The notes under the pieces are model-generated. The model had not been told where the DNA came from. It saw nothing but the letters and a program-made list of their open reading frames with translations, and made no database searches. Positions 1 to 5,124 of a DNA stretch of 6,110 bases are shown piece after piece. The translations under genes and the position numbers were made by a program. Origin of the DNA: Bacteroidota bacterium (lineage in GTDB: Bacteria; Bacteroidota; Bacteroidia; JAADEI01); assembly GCA_024280615.1 (NCBI GenBank), contig JAJRPU010000212.1, positions 1-6,110 on the forward strand, in the 5' to 3' direction. Each line of letters begins with the position of its first letter. Within the stretch, counting starts at the first letter, position 1.

Positions 1-159
1 CCACATTGGCGAAAGAGGTTGAACAAGCACGGATTCAGGGCTCGTATGAAAACCAGAGGTGGTAGGCAAGTGCTGTCCAGAAGACGCAAGAAAGGAAGGA
101 AGAAATTAACAGTTAGCGACGAAAAGCATCTTGTGAGACTTAAAGGGCTAAGGCTATAA
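1..159 (+). CDS. rpmH: Ribosomal protein L34, 5'-truncated by the window edge
   Basis: This encodes the last 52 residues of L34, a small, highly basic protein of the large ribosomal subunit. The visible reading starts PHWRKRLNKHGFRARM and continues through GRQVLSRRRKKGRKKLTVSD, which matches the L34 core almost throughout. By comparison with family members that begin MKRTxQPS, about six N-terminal codons lie outside the window. After the usual LTVSD ending there is a further stretch, EKHLVRLKGLRL, so the protein is slightly longer than many L34s. The TAA stop at 157-159 overlaps the proposed rnpA initiator (ATAA). The rpmH-rnpA pairing is the standard bacterial arrangement. Identification is secure; only the start is missing. 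Confidence 0.96.
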   Translation, partial: PHWRKRLNKHGFRARMKTRGGRQVLSRRRKKGRKKLTVSDEKHLVRLKGLRL

Positions 160-596
160 CAACACAACGAAACACTTTTAGGAAATACGAACGGCTAACT
201 AAAAGGAAGCTAATATCTCAGTTATTTAAAGAGGGAAAAGTGTATCGTGCTGGAAACATACGGGCTATATGGTGGAAAACACAATTGCCAGTAAAGAATT
301 CGCCGGTCCAAGTTCTTATTTCGGTGCCCAGAAAACAATGGAAAAGAAGTGTTGACAGAAACTTCATTAAAAGGCTAATTAGAGAAGCATACAGGACAAA
401 CAAACACAATCTTTACGAAACCCTTGAGCAACAAGGCAAGCAACTTGCCCTCGCCCTCATATTCAGAGGCAAACACAAACCAACGCTACAAGACATTGAG
501 CAAGACATAAAGCAAGTCCTTACACATATAGAACAAGACATGACAAAACCAAATAGAGATGATGAGAAGAAGAGGAACGGGAAGACGACAACATAA
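156..596 (+). CDS. rnpA: Ribonuclease P protein component, probable non-AUG start
   Basis: RnpA is the protein subunit of RNase P. It helps the catalytic RNA bind and process the 5' leader of precursor tRNAs. The signature RNR helix is clear (RNFIKRLIRE, residues about 68-77 from the proposed start), and the N-terminus NTFRKYERLTKRKLISQLFKEGK fits the conserved first helix and strand. That conserved N-terminus lies upstream of the first usable GTG (240), so a start at 240 would remove it. The frame is open only from 144, after a TAA at 141-143, and contains no ATG, GTG or TTG before 240. ATA at 156, overlapping the rpmH stop, is therefore proposed as the initiator and gives 146 aa, slightly long for the family. 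A conventional gene caller would give 240-596. The lysine-rich C-terminus overlaps the next gene by 38 bases. Confidence 0.88.
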   Translation: MTTQRNTFRKYERLTKRKLISQLFKEGKVYRAGNIRAIWWKTQLPVKNSPVQVLISVPRKQWKRSVDRNFIKRLIREAYRTNKHNLYETLEQQGKQLALALIFRGKHKPTLQDIEQDIKQVLTHIEQDMTKPNRDDEKKRNGKTTT

Positions 597-1071
597 CAGA
601 GGAAATAGGCAACACAGACAAAGCAGGGACAGAAGACGAATGACCAATCAAAGAACAAATAACAGACAACAAAAGAAGAAGACTTACCGCTTCATCATAA
701 AACAAGGCTTTAGAGGTGTCAAGCGTCGCTTGATTGTGGAAATAGGAATGGACAAAAAGAAGAACCTGCTGGTAACAATCTGGGACAGCCGAAACAACAA
801 GCCTTCCATCAGGCTCTACGAACATGAAATGAACGAACTGGTTGAACTGTATCAAAACCTTATCACAAAAGTTAAAGAAGAACTTTTACCAGACTACGAC
901 TTTGACGAATACAAGCAATCGGTAAGTGAAGAGCAATTTGATCCTGACTTGCTCAACGTATCTGATGATTCGGAAATGAATCATACTACCCAAGAGAGTG
1001 AAAACGTCATAATAGAGGGGGCAGAGCAACAAGGGGAGAATCCTGAAACTCAGAAAGGAAATAACACGTAA
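559..1071 (+). CDS. Unrecognised protein, possible PUR/PC4-like nucleic-acid-binding fold with basic N-tail
   Basis: This predicted 170-aa protein has three parts. Residues 1-42 are extremely basic and rich in Arg, Gln and Asn (MMRRRGTGRRQHNRGNRQ and on), as expected of a disordered nucleic-acid-binding tail. Residues about 43-110 alternate strand-like segments (YRFIIKQG, RRLIVEIG, NLLVTIWDS, PSIRLYE) and end in a helix (MNELVELYQNLI). This beta4-alpha pattern resembles PUR repeats (the Bacteroidota DUF3276/PUR family) and PC4/Whirly folds. Residues 111-170 are acidic and polar. The family assignment is inference from pattern only. The start is uncertain: ATG 559 and 562 overlap the 3' end of rnpA, while ATG 640 would begin after rnpA and remove the 27 most basic residues. 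Base composition matches the housekeeping flanks. Its position directly after rnpA suggests co-transcription and possibly an RNA-related role. Confidence 0.72.
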   Translation: MMRRRGTGRRQHNRGNRQHRQSRDRRRMTNQRTNNRQQKKKTYRFIIKQGFRGVKRRLIVEIGMDKKKNLLVTIWDSRNNKPSIRLYEHEMNELVELYQNLITKVKEELLPDYDFDEYKQSVSEEQFDPDLLNVSDDSEMNHTTQESENVIIEGAEQQGENPETQKGNNT

Positions 1072-1194
1072 TCACTAACCGAGTTCTGGGACCCATTTGG
1101 GGCTCGAGTACTAATCTTTGAGAAAAGGCTAAAGAATCTTAACTTCGTTATTACTAATAGAGAGGTGTAGGCTTTTTAGAAAAAAAAGTACAAA
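1072..1194 (+). other. Intergenic region between the rnpA block and the AT-rich cassette
   Basis: These 123 bases hold no convincing gene. A short complementary pair, CGAG (1080-1083) with CTCG (1103-1106), encloses CCC/GGG, but it has a large bulge and no T-run, so it is not a good terminator. TAATCTTTG at 1112-1120 resembles the Bacteroidota -7 element but has one extra base, and no -33 element lies at the right distance. The stretch just before ATG 1195 is A-rich, which is typical of translation starts in this phylum. The promoter of the downstream cassette probably lies here but cannot be pinned down by eye. Confidence 0.5.
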
Positions 1195-1866
1195 ATGTTT
1201 ATTCCTATTACCATTTTGGAAGGTAAGACACAAAAGCAAAAAGAATTTATACCTTTACTCTATCTTGACTTACCTGTTGAACTAATTTCAAAAGATGGGA
1301 CGTATTATTTGCTTTGGATCAGAGATGATGAAAAAGGCGAATGGTGGTTTATTACAAAACTTAACAATCCTGCTGACGCACTTGCATATGTGGAAGGTAA
1401 AATCTCCGCGCTAGATATGTTAAAAAACAGAGGAACTACCAAGATTGTGTTTAGATCCGACTCTGATTATCTAACAATAAAATGGAATGAGGGGATGGGG
1501 CTTGAAGACGCTCAACAAAAACTCAATATCATTCTACCCACTTGTGATTCTTATCTTGAGCTATGGGACGTTGAGAAAAGTAAAATACTGTCAATTCTTC
1601 AATCCAATATCAGGCATTTTGCAAGAGAAAGGTTTACTGATAATACATATAAACACATAATTAATCCCGAAGTATATTTGCTAATAACATATAAACCCAA
1701 CATAACCATCTCTTTTAGTGTTGGGAAAAGTAGTGAGAAAAAGCCTACTTCCTTTATAAGGCAACCTTCTTGCTCCCATAAACTTTACTTAAGAAAGCCA
1801 CTTACAGATAAAGCAAACAAAGTATCACAAGATTCAGAACATGAAAGAACAACAATATCTGCGTGA
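1195..1866 (+). CDS. Hypothetical protein, first gene of SecB-like cassette
   Basis: This 223-aa protein is not confidently recognised. Residues about 19-80 (IPLLYLDLPVEL, YYLLWIRDD, EWWFITKL, then DALAYVEGKISALDML) form a compact beta-rich N-terminal unit followed by a helix. This resembles an uncharacterised N-terminal module seen in some bacterial hypothetical proteins (DUF6575-like, from memory and unverified). Residues about 100-175 contain further strands and helices. The last 45-50 residues (SSEKKPTSF onward to SEHERTTISA) are polar, lack clear hydrophobic core residues and look flexible. There is no signal peptide or membrane segment, so it should be cytoplasmic. Its 3' end overlaps the SecB-like gene by 26 bases, which implies translational coupling and probably a physical partnership. 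By analogy with TAC systems, it could be an antitoxin or toxin that depends on the chaperone; this is inference. Confidence 0.75.
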   Translation: MFIPITILEGKTQKQKEFIPLLYLDLPVELISKDGTYYLLWIRDDEKGEWWFITKLNNPADALAYVEGKISALDMLKNRGTTKIVFRSDSDYLTIKWNEGMGLEDAQQKLNIILPTCDSYLELWDVEKSKILSILQSNIRHFARERFTDNTYKHIINPEVYLLITYKPNITISFSVGKSSEKKPTSFIRQPSCSHKLYLRKPLTDKANKVSQDSEHERTTISA

Positions 1867-2341
1867 ACTGATTAAAAACATAAGCAACACAGATATAGTT
1901 TTAGAAGAAGTTACTTCACAAGTTGATTTGGGCAACATATCATTAGAAAACATTGCACAATGGCAACCCAATGTAAGCCTTGATATTTCTACTCTTGATG
2001 AACTTGATACTAAATCTAACACTATGATAATAAATGTCATATATACCCTTTCTGAAAGGATAACCACAAATACAACGACTGCTAATAACGATAACCATTA
2101 CATATGCAATTCGAAAATCCGCTATAGGCTTCTATTTATTGTTAACGTAACAGACTCTTTGAAAAATGCACTTCAGAATGTTGAGACCAGAAACAAACTC
2201 GTAAAAAACTTAGCTAGAACAACGGGTGTTTTAATGGTATTTCCATATTTAAGACACATGCCGGACATTTTACATAAAGAGATGAGGCTTCCTATACCTC
2301 CACTACCTCCCTTCTTAATAGAGAAAGTTACTGATAAATAA
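1841..2341 (+). CDS. SecB-like chaperone
   Basis: This 166-aa protein resembles SecB, the tetrameric cytosolic chaperone that holds proteins unfolded for SecA-dependent export. Two regions support this. Around residue 41, WQPNVSLDISTLDEL aligns with the first strand of E. coli SecB (WQPEVKLDLDT). Residues 125-138, ARTTGVLMVFPYLR, fit the SecB helix that contains LFPYARE, followed by a proline-rich PIPPLPP where SecB has GTFPQLNLAP. Between them, RYRLLFIVNVTD matches the central strand. Length is close to the usual 150-170 aa. Classical SecB is mainly proteobacterial; scattered SecB-like copies elsewhere often sit beside toxin-antitoxin genes. Overlap with the upstream gene and a 6-base gap to the downstream gene argue for a dedicated chaperone of this cassette rather than a general export factor. 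The fold assignment is fairly strong; the client is inferred. Confidence 0.85.
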   Translation: MKEQQYLRELIKNISNTDIVLEEVTSQVDLGNISLENIAQWQPNVSLDISTLDELDTKSNTMIINVIYTLSERITTNTTTANNDNHYICNSKIRYRLLFIVNVTDSLKNALQNVETRNKLVKNLARTTGVLMVFPYLRHMPDILHKEMRLPIPPLPPFLIEKVTDK

Positions 2342-2347
2342 GCATGA

Positions 2348-2866
2348 GTGGTGTCTCAGAGGTATCACTACTTAGAACTTATAGACCATATAGAGGATGA
2401 AGAGGTAAAAAGGATAATTTCTGCCCTAAAGAATGAATGTCCTGATGATATTATTCCAAAAGAACAGAAGATAGAACTATGTGCATCTGGAATTAAAATT
2501 TTCAGGTTTATTAGACCCAAGTTTAGGACTAAGGATACATACCCTTATTTCATGAATTATTCGCTCTTTAAAAAGAGGGTCAAGACAGTTACTAACAACG
2601 AAAAAGAGTATTGTGCCTGCATAATGTGTGGACTTCCTGTTTTCCAATCCCTTGATTCATTGCTAAACACTCTTAAAAAGAAGTTCAGAAATCAAGAAGC
2701 ATTTGTTGTCATAGCAACTATAAACCGTCAAGACGGTTTTTTATACAAGACTGGAGCAATTGGACACTACACCTTGTTCCCATTTTCTCCCTTTGACCAT
2801 GATAAATTTTTCACAAGGATAGGAACTTGGGAGAGAAGCAAGTATAAAGAAATTTATGACATTTGA
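2348..2866 (+). CDS. Hypothetical protein, third gene of SecB-like cassette
   Basis: This 172-aa protein is not recognised. The start must be GTG 2348 (or GTG 2351), because the in-frame codon before it is TGA. An ATG at 2344 lies out of frame and opens only 18 codons. Visible features are a hydrophobic/aromatic segment, IKIFRFIRPKF (residues 49-59), a cysteine cluster CACIMC (89-94) leading into GLPVFQSLDSLL, a strand EAFVVIATI, and a motif-like DGFLYKTGAIGHYTLFPF (129-146). The GHYTLFPF block looks like a conserved site. There is no signal peptide or membrane segment. The overall pattern could suit a small enzymatic domain; an ADP-ribosyltransferase-like fold is one possibility, but no catalytic triad can be assigned. 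Operon position behind a SecB-like gene suggests the toxin or effector, or its partner. A terminator-like hairpin lies inside the coding region. Confidence 0.72.
   Translation: MVSQRYHYLELIDHIEDEEVKRIISALKNECPDDIIPKEQKIELCASGIKIFRFIRPKFRTKDTYPYFMNYSLFKKRVKTVTNNEKEYCACIMCGLPVFQSLDSLLNTLKKKFRNQEAFVVIATINRQDGFLYKTGAIGHYTLFPFSPFDHDKFFTRIGTWERSKYKEIYDI
2722..2742 (+). terminator. Terminator-like hairpin inside a coding region
   Basis: AAACCGTC (2722-2729) and GACGGTTT (2732-2739) are perfect inverted repeats separated by AA. Folded with a CAAG loop, they give a 7-bp stem, and the T-run extends to 2742 (six T in total, three of them in the stem). The shape is that of an intrinsic terminator, but it sits in frame within the 172-aa gene, so it may be a coding coincidence or an attenuator. 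Confidence 0.35.
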
Positions 2867-2877
2867 CAAACATTTTT

Positions 2878-2885
2878 TACCTTTG
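2878..2885 (+). promoter_or_regulatory. Bacteroidota-type -7 promoter element
   Basis: TACCTTTG matches the TAnnTTTG consensus of the Bacteroidota primary sigma factor exactly. It lies just after the stop of the preceding gene (2864-2866) and about 28 bases before ATG 2913, leaving a short leader. The -33 element is weak: TTATG ends at 2858, about the expected distance away, while a better TTTG (2862-2865) is too close. It probably drives the lipoprotein-lutA-folE run and separates it from the AT-rich cassette. Confidence 0.6.
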
Positions 2886-2912
2886 TAGGAAAAGACACAA
2901 AACCTCAGAAAT

Positions 2913-3143
2913 ATGAAAAAGAGCCTTATGATTCTTGGAATTTTAGTTTCCGTATTTAGTGTGCTAACTTCCTGCAAGCGAACTTTTGTTTGCTCATGCA
3001 GGCTAATGGACCAGAATGGACAAATGCTGGAGTACAGAGAATTCCTGATTAAGGAAAAAAAGAAAAAGGCGGAACAATCGTGCTTGGGTATTAGTGGAGT
3101 TCAAGATGAAGCGGGTAATGTCTGGGGTTGTGAATTGAAATAA
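2913..3143 (+). CDS. Small Cys-rich lipoprotein
   Basis: This encodes a 76-aa lipoprotein precursor. It has a lysine start (MKKS), a hydrophobic stretch (residues 5-18) and a lipobox LTSC with the lipidated cysteine at 21, so the mature protein should be anchored in a membrane on the periplasmic or surface side. The mature part carries four more cysteines: a CSC pair (27 and 29), C57 and C73. Together with a lysine run (KEKKKKAEQSC), this fits a common type of small Bacteroidota lipoprotein with a CxC pair, a Lys/Ala segment and two late cysteines, possibly joined by disulfides. The function of that type is unknown to me. The gene follows a good TAnnTTTG promoter and lies 17 bases before lutA, so it may lead the operon. 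Confidence 0.82.
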   Translation: MKKSLMILGILVSVFSVLTSCKRTFVCSCRLMDQNGQMLEYREFLIKEKKKKAEQSCLGISGVQDEAGNVWGCELK

Positions 3144-3148
3144 TTCTC

Positions 3149-3172
3149 TTCTCATTACCGATGAGAGTTTTT
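3149..3172 (+). terminator. Weak hairpin plus T-run overlapping the lutA start codon
   Basis: TCTCAT (3150-3155) pairs perfectly with ATGAGA (3161-3166) across the loop TACCG. A T-G pair (3149 with 3167) extends the stem, and five T follow (3168-3172). The shape is that of a weak intrinsic terminator after the lipoprotein gene, but the 3' arm is the lutA ATG itself. It could act as a partial terminator, or as an RNA structure limiting lutA translation. Confidence 0.4.
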
Positions 3173-3889
3173 CTGTTTGTTCCTTGTTTTATTAATCATT
3201 TGTATCCATCGGTTGGGTTAGCCACGTGGCGTGTTCTGGAGCGTGCTGGTAACCTTGTTGTATATAAGCCACATGGTTGTTGTGGGCAACCTGCATATAA
3301 TGCTGGCTGGGAGGAACCCGCATTAATAACTGCTCGGAACACGAAGGCTATTCTGAGTGATGTGGAGCACGATGTGGTTGTAGTGCCGTCGGCGTCCTGC
3401 ACGGCATTTATGAAAAGGCACTGGAGGCACAAAACGCCCATTTACGAACTGTCTCAGTTTCTCGTTGATGTGCTTGAGTGGGTTCCAGAAAATGCTCATT
3501 TCCCTGCCACGGTTACATATCACGACAGTTGTTCTGCATTACGTGACCTTAACATTTCATATCAACCAAGGCAATTGCTAAAGGCTATCAAGGGGCTTGA
3601 AATTGTTGAGATGAACCACAGGGACAGGTGTTGTGGGTTCGGCGGAACATTCTCTGTCAAGTTTATTGACGTGTCCATAGCAATGGGACAGTTCAAACTG
3701 AAAGAGGCATTAAGGACCAAAGCCCAATACGTTGTTTCCACTGACCAAAGTTGCTTTATGCATCTTGAATCCCTGTCCAAATCCCTGAACTATTCTTTGA
3801 GGTTCCTACACATTGCCGAAATTCTGGCTCTGTCCCTTAATCTTCTCAAAGATGAAGATTTGGCTGAGTTTCAGTGGCGGGAAGGATAG
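3161..3889 (+). CDS. lutA: LutA/YkgE-family CCG-domain (Fe-S) oxidoreductase subunit
   Basis: This 242-aa protein belongs to the family of LutA (B. subtilis) and YkgE (E. coli), which work with LutB and LutC in oxidising L-lactate to pyruvate in the cytoplasm. It has the expected two CCG-domain repeats. The first runs from VPCF (C9) through HGCCGQPAYNAG (C40-C41) to SASC (C80). The second runs from YHDSC (C124) through RCCGFGGTFSVK (C157-C158) to DQSC (C198). These cysteines bind Fe-S clusters or form the substrate-facing site. The start MRVFLFVPCF fits the family exactly, and 242 aa is the normal length. LutB and LutC are not adjacent; the neighbours are a lipoprotein and a PP-loop ATPase that overlaps the 3' end by 38 bases. 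A role in lactate use is therefore family-based only, and another quinone- or heterodisulfide-type reaction is possible. Confidence 0.9.
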   Translation: MRVFLFVPCFINHLYPSVGLATWRVLERAGNLVVYKPHGCCGQPAYNAGWEEPALITARNTKAILSDVEHDVVVVPSASCTAFMKRHWRHKTPIYELSQFLVDVLEWVPENAHFPATVTYHDSCSALRDLNISYQPRQLLKAIKGLEIVEMNHRDRCCGFGGTFSVKFIDVSIAMGQFKLKEALRTKAQYVVSTDQSCFMHLESLSKSLNYSLRFLHIAEILALSLNLLKDEDLAEFQWREG

Positions 3890-4529
3890 TATCTTGACGC
3901 TGGACGCCTTGAACTCTCAAGGGTTGCCCGTAGAAGGGGCTCTCGTTACTATTTCTTTGCCCTATCGTAGGATAACTATGCACGGAATCCAAGAAGAATT
4001 GCTTTTGAGACAAACGCAAGCCCTTGGATTGAAATCTCATTTTCATTACATACCAGAAGGAGCCTCTAATGAGGAATATGTCCAATCTTACAGGGATGCT
4101 GTGCAACAATTGATTGCCGAGGAAGGCTTAACTCACTTGGCTTTCGGGGACATATTCCTTGAGGACTTACGCCAGTTCAGGGAACAAATGCTTTCTGACC
4201 TTCCTGTTTCCTTGCTGTTTCCCTTATGGGGTCTGGACACTCGCCAACTAGCTGAATTATTTATAAACAAAGGGTTTAGAGCATACGTAGTAGCAGTGAT
4301 GGAACCGCCTTTGGACAAAACCTATGTAGGCAAGCCTTTCAACAAAGATTTCTTAAATCAACTTCCAGATGGGGTTGACCCATGTGGGGAACGAGGAGAA
4401 TTTCACAGTTTCGTGTATGACGGCATTCTTTTCAATAAACCTGTAAGCATTAGACTAACCGATACCATTAAAACTGTGGAATATCCCACTTCAAAGGTTC
4501 ACATGGTTGAGGTTTTGCCTTCAGGCTGA
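3852..4529 (+). CDS. DUF71/Dph6-like PP-loop ATPase (diphthine-ammonia ligase family)
   Basis: This 225-aa protein belongs to the ATP-binding PP-loop family COG2102 (ATP_bind_4). The nucleotide-binding SGGKDS lies at residues 8-13. Other family blocks are MHGI, FGDIFLEDLRQFREQML, FPLWG and, near the C-terminus, CGERGEFHSFVYDGILF (178-194). In eukaryotes and archaea such proteins amidate diphthine on elongation factor 2. Bacteria lack diphthamide, so annotations of 'diphthine-ammonia ligase' here are transferred by homology; a role in B12 salvage has been predicted for some bacterial members. I chose ATG 3852 over the longer frame from 3813 because it places MKIWLSFSGGKDS at the normal N-terminal distance and shortens the overlap with lutA from 77 to 38 bases. 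The protein is full length for the family. The amidotransferase-like substrate is unknown. Confidence 0.9.
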   Translation: MKIWLSFSGGKDSILTLDALNSQGLPVEGALVTISLPYRRITMHGIQEELLLRQTQALGLKSHFHYIPEGASNEEYVQSYRDAVQQLIAEEGLTHLAFGDIFLEDLRQFREQMLSDLPVSLLFPLWGLDTRQLAELFINKGFRAYVVAVMEPPLDKTYVGKPFNKDFLNQLPDGVDPCGERGEFHSFVYDGILFNKPVSIRLTDTIKTVEYPTSKVHMVEVLPSG

Positions 4530-4555
4530 AGTTTGTAACTTCATAATTGCAAACT
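4530..4555 (+). repeat. Inverted repeat between the PP-loop ATPase gene and folE
   Basis: AGTTTGTAA (4530-4538) and TTGCAAACT (4547-4555) form a 9-bp stem with one T-G pair around an 8-base loop. It starts immediately after the upstream stop codon and ends nine bases before the folE ATG. There is no T-run, so it is not a classical terminator. It could be an RNA processing or translation-control element, or a protein-binding palindrome. Confidence 0.45.
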
Positions 4556-4563
4556 CAAGGTAC

Positions 4564-5124
4564 ATGGAAGATAAGAAAAAAGAGTTACAGAAACATTACA
4601 GAGAAATTTTAAGACTTATAGGAGAGGACCCAAACAGAGAAGGTTTATTGGACACGCCCAAGCGTGTTGCCGAATCAATGCTTTCCCTAACACGAGGTTA
4701 TCACATGGACCCGTATAAAGTGTTGCGAAGTGCGTTGTTTGAGGAGCCACATAGCGAAATGGTAGTTGTTAAAAACATTGAGTTATATTCCCTGTGTGAG
4801 CATCACATTCTTCCATTTTTTGGTAAAGCTCACGTGGCTTATATCCCTAACAAGTATATCGTTGGACTAAGCAAGATTGCCCGGGTCGTGGACATTTTCG
4901 CCCGACGCCTACAAGTTCAAGAACGGCTCACTACACAAATCAGGGATTGTATCCAAGAGGTTTTGCAACCGCAAGGCGTGGCTGTTCTAATAGAAGCCCA
5001 ACATTTGTGTATGATGATGAGGGGAGTGGAAAAACAAAATTCAATAGCGATAACGTCTTCATTTACGGGAGTGTTTAAGGACCTTGCTACAAGGGCTGAG
5101 TTTATGAGCATTGTTCGTTCATGA
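4564..5124 (+). CDS. folE: GTP cyclohydrolase I
   Basis: FolE converts GTP to 7,8-dihydroneopterin triphosphate, the first step of folate (and, in some bacteria, queuosine precursor) synthesis, as a cytosolic homodecamer. The 186-aa protein holds the zinc ligands C78, H81 and C149 and the catalytic histidines H80 and H147 in the motifs SLCEHHILPFFG and AQHLCMMMRG. The 71-residue spacing between the zinc cysteines equals that in E. coli FolE. EDPNREGLLDTPKRVA near the N-terminus and GLSKIARVVDIFARRLQVQERLT are also standard family blocks. ATG 4564 is chosen because upstream extension to 4507 adds unrelated residues overlapping the previous gene. The stop codon overlaps the glycosyltransferase start by four bases (ATGA), which implies translational coupling. 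No folate genes are adjacent. Confidence 0.97.
   Translation: MEDKKKELQKHYREILRLIGEDPNREGLLDTPKRVAESMLSLTRGYHMDPYKVLRSALFEEPHSEMVVVKNIELYSLCEHHILPFFGKAHVAYIPNKYIVGLSKIARVVDIFARRLQVQERLTTQIRDCIQEVLQPQGVAVLIEAQHLCMMMRGVEKQNSIAITSSFTGVFKDLATRAEFMSIVRS

Noticed and set aside
493..542. Repeated IEQD-coding segment near the end of rnpA
   Set aside because: The two copies are short and imperfect, about 33 bases apart, and are explained by the amphipathic C-terminal helix of the protein.
520..855. Open frame of 111 codons on the - strand
   Set aside because: It covers the end of rnpA and most of the next gene on the opposite strand; the translation is Ser/Leu/Val-rich low complexity, as expected for a shadow of Arg/Gln/Asn-rich coding sequence.
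1096..1120. Promoter TTTG ... TAATCTTTG upstream of the SecB-like cassette
   Set aside because: The -7 candidate has one extra base and the spacing of 12 is far from the usual 19 or so, so it was not called.
1172..1188. CTTTTT/AAAAAG hairpin before ATG 1195
   Set aside because: The stem is almost all A-T and falls in the A-rich leader expected before Bacteroidota start codons; it has no support as a regulatory structure.
3813..3851. Longer start for the PP-loop ATPase
   Set aside because: The extra 13 residues precede the normal MKIWLSFSGGKDS start of the family and lengthen the overlap with lutA.
4507..4563. Longer start for folE
   Set aside because: The extra residues overlap the previous coding region and the hairpin and do not resemble FolE; ATG 4564 gives the usual length.
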